DNA of 64,000 bases from Candidatus Obscuribacterales bacterium (lineage in GTDB: Bacteria > Cyanobacteriota > Vampirovibrionia > Obscuribacterales > Obscuribacteraceae): contig JAIELX010000069.1 in the NCBI GenBank assembly GCA_019752635.1, forward strand, positions 25,579 through 89,578, read 5' to 3'. The notes under the pieces are model-generated. The model did no database searches, had not been told where the DNA came from, and saw only the letters and a list, made by a program, of their open reading frames with translations. Below are positions 33,013 through 42,304 of this stretch, in pieces (position 1 is the first letter of the stretch; every line of letters begins with the position of its first letter). Made by a program: the position numbers and the translations under genes.

Positions 33013-33984
33013 TTAATTGGTTGTCTCGTCGAACTGTCGAGTGGCGACTCTGTTGTCGTTGCTGCTCATGCCGTTGCTGATTACTTCTCTGGTCTCGGAA
33101 AGCGGCGCCCGAGCAAACGTGGCTCGATCGCCTTGCCTCTCCATGCCCATTTGTTTCCAAACTAACGGGAGGTCCACCGCCACCGGTGCCGTGCTCATTT
33201 TGGCGTATAATTCCTGTAGTACCGGTACTCCGGTTGCTCTGTCGCCAATTTCGAAGCACTTTTCCACGCTCCAGTCGGAGCAGATGTTGCCACCGGAGTG
33301 CGCTATTGCTCGCAGAGCATCTTGCAATCCCTTGTCGTTATTGGTGCGCTTGCGAATTTCCAAATCCGCCATAAAGTAGAAGAGGGCGCCCCCCCAATAG
33401 GTGCGCTCCCATGTGGGCGTTCGGCTCAATCCCCTATCTCCTCGCTGCGGGAGCCCTTGGGGCAAATCGCGCATCAACTCGCCCCAGACCTTTGATTTCT
33501 CCAGGTGTCCGGCCTGCATTCGCGCAATCGGTTCCACATACACTGCGATTCCCTCCGAGATCCAACCGTGCTTGCCTGTAGCCAGCGGGAAATTCGTATG
33601 TACGAACTCGTGAGTGAGAATCCAATCTTTCTCGAGATCTTTGGCTGTCGTGGTGCGGCCGAGCGGCACTTCAATTAATCCCTCGCCGTGATCGCCTGCG
33701 GTAGCTGTGGAGTAACCCACTCCACGCTCCTTGACCGGGGTGATTTTCAATACAATGCGCTCTAGCGGCATTCTTCCGAAGTATTCAACTATGGCGTCAC
33801 TGGAGCGCTTCACCCAGGCGAGGATCTCCTCATCTGTCAAATTGAGTTTTCCGTCGTCAATTTGCACAATGATTTTGCCGCCAACTACGTTCAAAGTAGT
33901 GGTTCTCTCCGCCTGCCCCGGTGAGACGCAGAGCATGTAGGCCATAAGCAGGGCAACACTGAAGTAGCCAAAACCTTTCAGCAT
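33013..33984 (-). CDS. Secreted zincin-like metallopeptidase homologue
   Basis: From ATG at 33984 (AGGA about 7 nt upstream) the protein has 323 residues and a signal peptide (GYFSVALLMAYMLCVSPGQA). The frame is open to 34023 but without a ribosome site there. The active site reads WILTHEFVHTNFP: His125-Glu126-x-x-His129, with a downstream Glu144 in WISEGIAVYVEP, the gluzincin-type arrangement seen in 'peptidase MA family' proteins. It should be a periplasmic or secreted zinc peptidase; the substrate is unknown. The last 40 residues are polar and may be disordered. Confidence 0.82.
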   Translation of the reverse strand: MLKGFGYFSVALLMAYMLCVSPGQAERTTTLNVVGGKIIVQIDDGKLNLTDEEILAWVKRSSDAIVEYFGRMPLERIVLKITPVKERGVGYSTATAGDHGEGLIEVPLGRTTTAKDLEKDWILTHEFVHTNFPLATGKHGWISEGIAVYVEPIARMQAGHLEKSKVWGELMRDLPQGLPQRGDRGLSRTPTWERTYWGGALFYFMADLEIRKRTNNDKGLQDALRAIAHSGGNICSDWSVEKCFEIGDRATGVPVLQELYAKMSTAPVAVDLPLVWKQMGMERQGDRATFARAPLSETREVISNGMSSNDNRVATRQFDETTN

Positions 33985-34149
33985 GAGGAATCCTATTCTT
34001 GATTTATAGCTTTCCAGTTCCATTGACGCGACGAGCGGAATGCTGGTTCCTCTGCCGGTTTTAACGACACTTGTCCGTACTTACCAGCGAAAGTTTTGCA
34101 AAGCGCGAACTTCGGATCGTGTCGAAATGACGACACATTACAGAAGCCG

Positions 34150-34513
34150 GCTCTTCATCTGACTCACAAGCCGTGAGTATCAAATTTATGAGCAATTCAA
34201 GCGCACCAAGATTCTGGTTGCCTGAGGACCATCCGGTAAATCAGCAAGTAATGAGACTGATGCTCACCAATCTAGCGGTGGAATTTCAAGTCGTTAATAA
34301 TGGACTCGAAGCCGTTACTGTCATCGAGAATGATGACGGTGCTTCTGATTCTGATAAATGGCTTCTCTCTGCTTTGCTCTCGAAAATGGCAGCGAAGAAC
34401 AAAATTGGTCCGAAGTGGTCAAAATTTATGCATCGTTGGGGGTGGACTTTGCACGTGTGCGCCACCTGTTGAACGATAAGGATGAGATTAGGGATTACCG
34501 TCGGGCCGGCTGA
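34150..34513 (+). pseudogene. Remnant of a hybrid histidine kinase (REC and Hpt fragments)
   Basis: Two frames contain pieces of signalling domains. The first half gives the start of a receiver domain: one frame reads EQFKRTKILVA up to a TGA, and the next frame continues EDHPVNQQVMRLMLTNLAV. A single inserted base near 34219 restores one continuous receiver start. After about 34310 the receiver ends prematurely. A second fragment, 34358-34513, reads LENGSEEQNWSEVVKIY then LGVDFARVRHLL, which matches the end of a histidine phosphotransfer domain. The middle, including the Hpt phosphohistidine region, is missing. This is decayed coding sequence with a frameshift and an internal deletion. I chose 34150 as an approximate left edge. 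Confidence 0.7.
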
Positions 34514-34549
34514 TCCTCGGGAGATTTCCTCTTGTTCGTCAAGCTTTTT

Positions 34550-35614
34550 TCAATGGCCTTGTTTGGTTTCTGCGAAGCTATTGTGTAGCTGGCCGCAAGC
34601 TGCGTTTATGTCCGTTCCGCGTTCAAGGCGAATAGTGACAGTTTTGCCGCTGCGCTCTACTATCTTGCGAAAGCGAAACTGGTCGTCCTTCGACGGACGT
34701 TCATAAACCAGTGCGCCGTCATCGGCACTGGTGGGGTTGTACGGGATCAAGTTGACATTGCAATGAAGGTTTCGTACCAGGTCGGCCAACTGTTCTGCTT
34801 GATCAGGCCAATCCGTAACGCCTGCCAGCATCACATATTCAACCGTTATGCGTCGCCCGGTAGCGTCGTAATATTCGTGGCAAGCGTCTATCAAATCCGC
34901 CACGGGGAATTTCTTGTTAATCGGAACAATGATATCGCGAGTGATATCATCCGGCGCGTGAAGCGATAGCGCTAGTGTAATCTGCAGGCCTTGCTTTGCA
35001 AGTTCCCTGATGCCGGGAACGATTCCGGATGTTGATACCGTTATATGTCTTGCGCCGATTCCAACTGAAGCCATGATTGTTCGGATGGAATCGCAAACGT
35101 TTTCCACGTTCAAGAGAGGCTCGCCTTGTCCCATGTAGACTATGTTGGCGATGCGTCGGCCGGACTCGCGTTGGATGCACATAATCTGGTCGACAATTTC
35201 CTGTGAATTCAAATTGCGCTTGAAGCCCAGATAACCGGTAGCGCAGAAAGTGCAACCGACGGCGCATCCGACCTGGCTGGAGACGCAGGCGGACAGAGAC
35301 GGGCGATCGTCGAATGCCATCAATACGGACTCAACGAATTTTCCGTCCGGTAAGCGAAAGAGATACTTGCGAGTACCATCGCGACTCACTTCAAGGTGTG
35401 CGATTTCAAGCAATGCAATGGTAGCTTTGCTCTTGAGAAGCTCCCTGACTTCGACAGAGAGGTCGGTCATCTCGTCGAAGGACTGCGCATATTTTGCGTA
35501 AATCCAGCTATGCAGTTGTTTACCGCGAAATGCCGGTAGCCCGATTTCTTTTGAAAACGCAACGAGCTGGTCAAGTGTTAGTCCGGATAGGGCAGTTTTG
35601 TCGCAGTCAGACAT
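34550..35614 (-). CDS. rlmN: 23S rRNA (adenine-2503-C2)-methyltransferase
   Basis: The 354-residue protein is a radical SAM methyltransferase with the CxxxCxxC iron-sulfur motif at Cys117, Cys121 and Cys124 (GCAVGCTFC) and the methyl-carrier cysteine at Cys340 (ACGQLHN). Other family motifs are NIVYMGQGEPLLN and SLHAPDD. It methylates A2503 of 23S rRNA and, in known relatives, A37 of some tRNAs. Length and motifs are normal. It is divergent from secA, with about 270 bases between them. Confidence 0.97.
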   Translation of the reverse strand: MSDCDKTALSGLTLDQLVAFSKEIGLPAFRGKQLHSWIYAKYAQSFDEMTDLSVEVRELLKSKATIALLEIAHLEVSRDGTRKYLFRLPDGKFVESVLMAFDDRPSLSACVSSQVGCAVGCTFCATGYLGFKRNLNSQEIVDQIMCIQRESGRRIANIVYMGQGEPLLNVENVCDSIRTIMASVGIGARHITVSTSGIVPGIRELAKQGLQITLALSLHAPDDITRDIIVPINKKFPVADLIDACHEYYDATGRRITVEYVMLAGVTDWPDQAEQLADLVRNLHCNVNLIPYNPTSADDGALVYERPSKDDQFRFRKIVERSGKTVTIRLERGTDINAACGQLHNSFAETKQGH

Positions 35615-35885
35615 AATCGTGTTAAGTTCCGATTCTAGGTTTCAGTGCTCGTGTTGCCGTCGGGTGCACGAATTGCAACACATGTGTAATTTGCTTGGAC
35701 CGCAGAGTAAATTCTTTGCGTCTCTGTACTATATCCCGCACCCTATAGCCGGTAATCTTTTCAGATTTCAGGGATACTTGGATCAATCGCAGCTAACCCG
35801 AGTTGTCAGTATAGCACGTGCTAGAATTTATCACTGTATCGGCTCAGTTTGCCATTCAAGCCGCGTAACAGGAGAGCGCCATTAA

Positions 35886-38800
35886 ATGTTGGATACGTTG
35901 GAAGAGAAGGCCAGGAACTGGTTTAAGGGTCTGTTCGGCGACACGAATGAAAAAAAGCTTAAGACGCTACAAGACAAAGTTGTTGCGGCCAACGTCTTTG
36001 CTAACGATTTTGAGCGTTTGACCGATGATCAACTGCGAGAGAAAACGAGGGCGTTTCAAGAGAAGATTGAAAATGCTTTAAAAAATGTTGAAGACCGAGA
36101 TTTAATTCCGGCTGATTCACCAAAGATGCCCGGTCATCATCGCACCGAAAAAGACCGTGTGCTTGCCGGCGTTATGGATGAGATTCTTCCAGAAGCTTTT
36201 GCCGTTTGCCGAGAAGCGAGCAGTCGCGTTTTGGGCATGCGCCACTTTGATGTTCAGTTGCTCGGTGGCGCCGCTCTGCACTACAACAAGATTTCTGAAA
36301 TGAGAACCGGGGAAGGCAAAACGCTGGTCGCGACCTTGCCCGCCTACTTGAACGCTCTTGCCGGCCGCGGCGTGCACGTCGTCACGGTGAACGACTACCT
36401 GGCTCGCAGAGACGCCGAATGGATGGGGCGGCTTTATCGGTTTCTTGGTTTGACCACCGGTACTGTTTATTCGCATCAACCGGATCATGAAAAGTACGCA
36501 GCCTATCGCGCTGATATCACATACGGTACTAACCATGAGTTCGGCTTCGACTACCTTCGAGACAATATGCGCACATCTTTGGACGATCTGGTACAAAGAC
36601 CCTACTACATGGCTATCGTCGACGAAGTCGACAACATCCTGATTGACGAAGCTAGAACACCGTTGATCATCTCGGGCTTCCCGACTGAGTCGTTTGTCGA
36701 AATCTATAAGACCATGGCTCAAGTTGCTCCCATGCTTGAGCGCGGCAAAGACAAGGACGACGAAGATTGTGACTACTGGGTCGATGAGAAAACGAAAAAT
36801 GTACTGCTGACGGAGCGCGGTCATACTTCGGCTGAAAAAATTCTGAGCGTGCCGGATCTTTACGATGTGCGCTGGAACTTGGCTCACCATGTTTGCCAGG
36901 CATTGAGAGCGAAAGAACTCTATAAACTCGACACGGATTATGTGATTCGCGTAAATGACGAAGGCAAGCCTGAAGTCGTGATCGTTGACGAATTCACCGG
37001 TCGTATGATGATTGGTCGACGGTGGAGTGATGGCCTGCACCAGGCGGTTGAAGCGAAAGAAAATGTGCCGATTCAAGATGAAACGATGACTTACGCCTCA
37101 ATCACCTATCAGAATCTATTCCGTCTTTATCCGAAACTTGCAGGTATGACGGGCACCGCCATGACCGAAGCAAGCGAGTTCTCTAAGATCTATAACCTGG
37201 ATGTGCTGGCGATACCAACAAATAAGCCGTCGATCAGGACGGATTATCCGGACGTGGTCTACAAAACCGAAAAGCAAAAATTCTATTCGGTGGTCGAAGA
37301 AATCGTTGAAATGCATGAACAGGGGCGTCCTGTTCTCGTAGGCACCACAAGTATTGAAAAATCGGAACTCTGCGGATCGCTCATGGAAGGTCCTCAACGC
37401 ATGGGCGAGTACATGACTCGCAAGTTGAAGAAGATAGCCGATGAATTGAAGAACAAGAAACTTGAGGGTGAGTCGATCAAGGCGCTCAATAAGATACTTG
37501 AGCGTCCGGGCCTCATTGATCCTGAAAAGTTTGAACAGGCTGTAGCCGAATTCGAGAAAGAGCACTCCAAGCAAGGTGACTTAATCGATTACTTGTATTC
37601 AGCATCAAGAACGGCGCGTGTTTTGGCGGCTATTCGCAAGGGCATCCCGTTCCACGTGTTGAACGCCAAGAACCACGAAAAAGAAGCTATGATCGTGGCT
37701 CAAGCCGGCAGAAAAGGTGCCGTCACCATCGCGACCAACATGGCTGGTCGCGGTACCGACATTTTGCTTGGTGGCAACCCCGAGTACATGGCGAAAGAAC
37801 AGCTTGAGAAAGAGGGCGTCAGCCATACAGCTCCGGACTACGATGATCGAGTTAAAGAGCTGACGAAGTCCTACAAGCAGCAGACCGCGAAAGAGCATGA
37901 CGATGTTGTGGACCTGGGTGGTTTGCACATCATCGGGACCGAGCGCCACGAAGCTCGCCGTATCGACAATCAGTTGCGCGGTAGAGCTGGACGTCAGGGT
38001 GACCCTGGAAGTTCAAGATTCTTCCTCTCTTTGGAAGACACATTGATGAAGATATTCGGCGGTGAGCGAATTGCCCGCATGATGGATTGGATGCAAGCCG
38101 ATGAGGAAATTCCGATCGAACATGACATGGTAAGCAAGTCGATCGCAAATGCGCAGAAGAAAGTCGAAGCACACCACTTCGATATGCGTAAGCACGTGCT
38201 GCAGTATGACGATGTTTTGAATACTCAGCGCGAACACATCTACAGAGACCGCAAGCGCATTCTCGAGAAGGACAACTTGAAGGAGTTGATTCTTGACTTA
38301 CTCGACCAGCATGTTCAGATTGCAATCGGGTCGCATATCGATCCGGAAAGTCCTCCTGAAAGTTGGGAGGACGAGGCTCTGCCTACTCTTCTCAAAGTGC
38401 TTCAGTCCGACATTCCGATGTTCAACGACCTCACTTTGAAGGAATTGTCGGGACTGTCCTTTGTCGACCTGGAACAGAAGCTGCGCGAATCTGCGCGTAT
38501 GGCGTACGATGTCCGTGAGCAGCACATGGGAGCTGAGCAGCTTCGCGAAATTGAGCGCCAAGTTTTGCTGCGCACCATCGACGGCAAATGGGTCGATCAC
38601 TTGCACAATATTGAATTAGTGCGAGAGGCTATCCACTTAAGAGGGTACGGACAGCGCGATCCGCTGCAAGAGTACAAGCGCGAAGCGTTTGGAATGTACG
38701 AGGAGTTGATCGGTTCAATTCGCCAGGAAACAGTACACCTCATGTTCCACGTGCAGCCTGTTGTTCCCGGCGACGTTCAGAACCGTCCATTAGACATGGC

Positions 38801-39113
38801 TGAACTTGAGCACATGCTCGGTGAGATGGGCATTAACCTTGATGCTGATTCGAGAGAAGCGTTGGCTATGATGCACGAAAGCGGCAACTTCGACAATGTA
38901 AGCGCATTATTGGACGCAGCGACCGCCAACAGTGCCGACGACGAAATGGATGCGGAAACGGAGTTGGTACTGGAGAATGCTGATTTCATGGCCGATTTCT
39001 ATGACGCCCTTCATGAAGATGAAAGCAGCGAAACGGATAACGCCTCCGGCTCGCCTTCGCTGGCTCAATCGGAGTCTACGCGCGGAGTGACGCCGCCGGA
39101 GTCCAGCTCCTGA
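35886..39113 (+). CDS. secA: Preprotein translocase motor subunit SecA
   Basis: The 1,075-residue ATPase drives secretion through SecYEG. Walker A GEGKT is at 142-146, Walker B is VDEVDN at 245-250 (most SecA have VDEVDS), and NMAGRGTDI, GTERHEARRIDNQLRGR and GRQGDPGSSRF mark the second nucleotide-binding domain. Two features are unusual. About 80 extra residues, rich in Lys and Glu, sit between SIEKSE (near 488) and GIPFHVLNAK (near 584), where most SecA have about a dozen. The C-terminal cysteine zinc motif is absent, replaced by an acidic, serine-rich tail. AGGAGA lies about 12 bases before the ATG. Confidence 0.97.
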   Translation: MLDTLEEKARNWFKGLFGDTNEKKLKTLQDKVVAANVFANDFERLTDDQLREKTRAFQEKIENALKNVEDRDLIPADSPKMPGHHRTEKDRVLAGVMDEILPEAFAVCREASSRVLGMRHFDVQLLGGAALHYNKISEMRTGEGKTLVATLPAYLNALAGRGVHVVTVNDYLARRDAEWMGRLYRFLGLTTGTVYSHQPDHEKYAAYRADITYGTNHEFGFDYLRDNMRTSLDDLVQRPYYMAIVDEVDNILIDEARTPLIISGFPTESFVEIYKTMAQVAPMLERGKDKDDEDCDYWVDEKTKNVLLTERGHTSAEKILSVPDLYDVRWNLAHHVCQALRAKELYKLDTDYVIRVNDEGKPEVVIVDEFTGRMMIGRRWSDGLHQAVEAKENVPIQDETMTYASITYQNLFRLYPKLAGMTGTAMTEASEFSKIYNLDVLAIPTNKPSIRTDYPDVVYKTEKQKFYSVVEEIVEMHEQGRPVLVGTTSIEKSELCGSLMEGPQRMGEYMTRKLKKIADELKNKKLEGESIKALNKILERPGLIDPEKFEQAVAEFEKEHSKQGDLIDYLYSASRTARVLAAIRKGIPFHVLNAKNHEKEAMIVAQAGRKGAVTIATNMAGRGTDILLGGNPEYMAKEQLEKEGVSHTAPDYDDRVKELTKSYKQQTAKEHDDVVDLGGLHIIGTERHEARRIDNQLRGRAGRQGDPGSSRFFLSLEDTLMKIFGGERIARMMDWMQADEEIPIEHDMVSKSIANAQKKVEAHHFDMRKHVLQYDDVLNTQREHIYRDRKRILEKDNLKELILDLLDQHVQIAIGSHIDPESPPESWEDEALPTLLKVLQSDIPMFNDLTLKELSGLSFVDLEQKLRESARMAYDVREQHMGAEQLREIERQVLLRTIDGKWVDHLHNIELVREAIHLRGYGQRDPLQEYKREAFGMYEELIGSIRQETVHLMFHVQPVVPGDVQNRPLDMAELEHMLGEMGINLDADSREALAMMHESGNFDNVSALLDAATANSADDEMDAETELVLENADFMADFYDALHEDESSETDNASGSPSLAQSESTRGVTPPESSS

Positions 39114-39120
39114 AGCAACC

Positions 39121-39870
39121 ATGAAGATCCTTTCCTTCGACACCAGCTCTCGCTCTATTCACACTTGCGTGCTGGAGAATAGAGATGTGGTGCACGAGAG
39201 CGTTTTGGAACCGGCGGGAACGGAAAGGCAGGAAGCGGCTGCAATGCTGCTTCCCGAAATTGAGTTGGCGCTGCGCGCTGCTTCTTGCTCCAAAAAAGAT
39301 ATCGATCTGGTGGTTGTCGGAGCCGGTCCCGGGAGTTTTACCGGCGTTCGCATTGCAGTCGTAACCGCGCGCAGTCTTGGTCAGGGGCTCGGTTTGGGCG
39401 TTGTGCCCGTCTGCTTCCTGGATGTTGTTTCTGCCGCCGCTGGCTGCGACTGTGCGGTCTCAATGCCTGCCGGAGCCGGTCAATACTTCGGTGCTGCCTA
39501 CAGGCAGCAGTATTTCGACGAGGGGGCATTTAGCCTTCCTGTCCCTGTTGTTGAACCGTTTTGCGCGAACTTGTCTGCGTTGTTGGAACGGCTTAGTGAG
39601 CAGGAGACTTTTGTGACGCCGACTACGATGCAACAGCAGTTACCGGAGTTCGCCAATAAGTACCAGTGGCCGGACATAAACAATATCGCAACTGCGGGCG
39701 CGTTTTTGGCGTTCGATCGGTTATCTTTGTGTGGTGAAAGACCGCTGGACACCAGAGAGCAACTCCGAAGCAAGTATCCGTGGGAGCAAGTTGTCCCGCT
39801 TTATCTGCGGAGCCCTTCCATTACGCTAAAACAATATGGAAATTCAACTAAGGAGAATGAGCCTATCTGA
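39121..39870 (+). CDS. tsaB: tRNA threonylcarbamoyladenosine biosynthesis protein TsaB
   Basis: A 249-residue ASKHA-fold protein with the opening ILSFDTSSRS and the diagnostic VVVGAGPGSFTGVRIAV. With TsaD and TsaE it transfers threonylcarbamoyl to A37 of ANN-decoding tRNAs. The C-terminal part is variable, as usual. It starts 7 bases after secA and overlaps rimI by 35 bases. The tsaB-rimI pair is common in bacteria. Confidence 0.93.
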   Translation: MKILSFDTSSRSIHTCVLENRDVVHESVLEPAGTERQEAAAMLLPEIELALRAASCSKKDIDLVVVGAGPGSFTGVRIAVVTARSLGQGLGLGVVPVCFLDVVSAAAGCDCAVSMPAGAGQYFGAAYRQQYFDEGAFSLPVPVVEPFCANLSALLERLSEQETFVTPTTMQQQLPEFANKYQWPDINNIATAGAFLAFDRLSLCGERPLDTREQLRSKYPWEQVVPLYLRSPSITLKQYGNSTKENEPI

Positions 39871-40396
39871 TTTGGATGATGTGATGGAAATCGAACCCGT
39901 TGCGTTCGGTAGCCATCATTGGTCCAGACAATCATTCACCAATGAGCTGAACAATCCGGGGGGCTCATACTTTTCCGCTGTCGATGGCGAAGGCAATCAA
40001 CTGTGCGGCTACACGGGCTTCTGGCTAATAGGAGAAGAAGCTCATATTACGACTTTGGCCGTACATCCGGACTACAGGCGGCGCAGCATTGGCGAGAGAC
40101 TCCTCATACACGATATACAAACGGCCATAAAGGCGGGGGCTCGTTGGATTACTCTAGAGGTACGCGTATCAAACGAACAGGCTCAAAATTTGTATTATAA
40201 ATACGGTTTTAAGAGTTTGGGGACTAGACGAAAGTATTATCAAGACAATAATGAAGATGCTCTGGTACTCTGGACTGAAAATATCCTGGACGATGATTTT
40301 CAACGTATGCTCAAGTACAAGATATTGCAGCTCGATTCTCGCGAAGAAAGTGCGCGAGCAACTGTAATAAGCGAGAAAGAGCAGCTCAGTAACTGA
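39836..40396 (+). CDS. rimI: Ribosomal protein alanine N-acetyltransferase (RimI-type GNAT)
   Basis: A 186-residue GNAT acetyltransferase. The acetyl-CoA loop and flanking strands read ITTLAVHPDYRRRSIGERLL, followed by TLEVRVSNEQAQNLYYKYGF and RRKYYQDNNEDALVLW, the RimI pattern. It acetylates the N terminus of a ribosomal protein (S18 in E. coli). The C terminus is about 30 residues longer than the E. coli protein. Overlap with tsaB supports one operon. Confidence 0.93.
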   Translation: MEIQLRRMSLSDLDDVMEIEPVAFGSHHWSRQSFTNELNNPGGSYFSAVDGEGNQLCGYTGFWLIGEEAHITTLAVHPDYRRRSIGERLLIHDIQTAIKAGARWITLEVRVSNEQAQNLYYKYGFKSLGTRRKYYQDNNEDALVLWTENILDDDFQRMLKYKILQLDSREESARATVISEKEQLSN

Positions 40397-40406
40397 GGTA
40401 ACACTC

Positions 40407-41246
40407 TTGCAGTCAGGTTCTTCCAATCAAAACTATTGGCGCAACTTAAAACGCAAGTCTGGTTTCGGGCAGCTAGTAATGGTTTTGCTCAGTTTGGAGC
40501 TGTTGCTCTTTGGCTCGTTCTTGTCGCTGCCGCTGCCAACGGCCACCGGACACAATCTAGAGAATTTTACGCATGCTACTGTAGTAAGGTTCGTGGATAC
40601 TTTGCCATCGAACTTGCAGACTCAGCTGCGCGGTAGACTACCGGTACTCTCCGCGCCTGTTCAGCCGGTTCGGTATAGTTCATATGTGCCGATAGTACCG
40701 CTAGCGGTGCTCGCTGGATACGTACTCGGTATGCCTTTGGCTCCCGTGGCTGCGATCTGCTGGCTGGTTCTCGGGCTTGTCGGCCCCCTTACCGGCATTT
40801 ACCTGTTTGCCTCAGGTGGTGGTATGGACTATTGGCGTGAACCGGGATTCGGTTATTTGGTGGGGCTGGTGGGTGCTTCGTGGTTCGCCGGGCGAATGGT
40901 GCCGCAGGAGCGTAAGAGCTGGAGACAGATAGTTGCGGGTGTCGGCGGCGTCCTGGTGACTCATTTAGTCGGACTGGGATGGTTGATGGGCGGCAGTATC
41001 GCGATTCTGCTGACGGAAGGTGACTCTGTATACTATAAGTGGCAGCCGTTTCTTGGTGAACAGATTCGCAATCTAACCTGGTACCAATTGCCATACGATC
41101 TCCTATTCGCGGTGCTGCTCATTGCTCTGGCCTTTCCGCTGCGCTGGCTGACAGGGATTTTGACTGCTCCTGACATCGCTAGTCGACAGAGGGCAAGGCA
41201 GCCGCTGGAGAATCAGTTAGAATTGCTTTCAGAAACTGCAGTTTAA
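40407..41246 (+). CDS. bioY: Biotin transporter S component BioY
   Basis: A 279-residue membrane protein with six or so helices. The core LAVLAGYVLGMPLAPVAAIC, LGLVGPLTGIYLFASGGGMD and WREPGFGYLVGLVGASW follow the BioY pattern, including the cyanobacterial-type 'ASGGGMDYWREPGFGYL' loop. BioY binds biotin as the S component of an ECF transporter and may also work alone. The start is TTG at 40407, with GAGGT about 7 bases upstream and 10 bases after rimI. No ECF ATPases are encoded in the window. Confidence 0.88.
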   Translation: MQSGSSNQNYWRNLKRKSGFGQLVMVLLSLELLLFGSFLSLPLPTATGHNLENFTHATVVRFVDTLPSNLQTQLRGRLPVLSAPVQPVRYSSYVPIVPLAVLAGYVLGMPLAPVAAICWLVLGLVGPLTGIYLFASGGGMDYWREPGFGYLVGLVGASWFAGRMVPQERKSWRQIVAGVGGVLVTHLVGLGWLMGGSIAILLTEGDSVYYKWQPFLGEQIRNLTWYQLPYDLLFAVLLIALAFPLRWLTGILTAPDIASRQRARQPLENQLELLSETAV

Positions 41247-41266
41247 TCGCTGAAAAGAGTCATAAG

Positions 41267-42217
41267 ATGAAGTTACACCCGCAAAGTAAGAAGCTTATGC
41301 TGGTGGCCGCCGGATCATTGGCTGCTGCCGGTGTGGGGGCTTGGCTATATGCCAGCCGTTATGAGATTCGAAACTACAAACTAGACTCTCTGGACATTGA
41401 TACCGCCGACGGTGGTGTTGCGAATGCTTCGTCGTTGAGAATTTTGCATATTTCAGATCTGCATCTGGCAAAGCCTGAAAGCCACAAAATTGATTTCCTC
41501 CGACGGATAACCGATCAAGACTTCGATATGATCATGTTGACCGGCGATGTGTTTGAGGACTACAGCGGTTTGGAATACATTTCACGGATTCTTTCGCGCA
41601 AGCCGCGATTGGGCGCCTATGCCGTGTTAGGTAATCACGACTACTACGACTATAAGATGCTGCACAAGATAGTTGGTCGCCTTTATCGTCCCCTTCGTCA
41701 TCCCTCGGTCAAACGAGACTCAAAACCGATGGTGGACGCCTTGGAGACCGCGGGCTTCACCGTTTTGAGCAATACCGCCGTGACGCATCCGAATGAAAAG
41801 GCCTTTGTTATGGGCTTAGACTATTTTGGTATCAGCGACGACAAGTTGAAAGAGTTAGTTGGAACCGCACCGAAGGACCACACCGTTATCGCCTTGCAGC
41901 ACGTTCCTCATCATTTGAGCCGGTTTCCGGAAGTGGGCATCGATGTTGCTTTTTGCGGACACACTCATGGCGGGCAAGTGCGCATTCCCGGATTCGGAGC
42001 AATCATTACCGACTCTGAACTGGCGCGCAGTGAGGCCTCAGGACTGCTTCGGCGAGGTAAAACCGCCATTTACGTTTCGCGCGGGCTAGGCGCCGACCCT
42101 CGTTCTAACTTTCGATTCTTCTGTCCGCCTCACGCTACCATTATTAATGTCCATCGCGCTCTTTCTGCAGAAGGTGCGCAAGTCGTTGATATCAATGCGC
42201 GCGTACAAAGACGCTGA
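41267..42217 (+). CDS. Membrane-anchored metallophosphoesterase
   Basis: The 316-residue protein has an N-terminal anchor (LMLVAAGSLAAAGVGAWLYA) and a calcineurin-like fold. The metal-binding motifs are in order: HISDLHL (DxH), TGDVFED (GDxx), LGNHDYYD (GNHD), LQHVPHH and CGHTHGGQ (GHTHGGQ). It resembles YkuE/YaeI-type phosphodiesterases, some of which act on UDP-diacylglucosamine or lipids. The substrate is not known here. It lies 20 bases after bioY and is probably co-transcribed. Confidence 0.92.
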   Translation: MKLHPQSKKLMLVAAGSLAAAGVGAWLYASRYEIRNYKLDSLDIDTADGGVANASSLRILHISDLHLAKPESHKIDFLRRITDQDFDMIMLTGDVFEDYSGLEYISRILSRKPRLGAYAVLGNHDYYDYKMLHKIVGRLYRPLRHPSVKRDSKPMVDALETAGFTVLSNTAVTHPNEKAFVMGLDYFGISDDKLKELVGTAPKDHTVIALQHVPHHLSRFPEVGIDVAFCGHTHGGQVRIPGFGAIITDSELARSEASGLLRRGKTAIYVSRGLGADPRSNFRFFCPPHATIINVHRALSAEGAQVVDINARVQRR

Positions 42218-42304
42218 GCTGCACACGTGCAAGATCTTTGCGAAAAAACTAAATGTGGATGCCCGTCCCTCGATGGTGGACCCATATCTTGAATTTGCCT
42301 TTGA

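Noticed and set aside
35615..35885. SecM-like or other arrest peptide upstream of secA
   Set aside because: The frames in the 270-base leader lack a ribosome site and an arrest-like C terminus, and the frame that stays open has no signal peptide.
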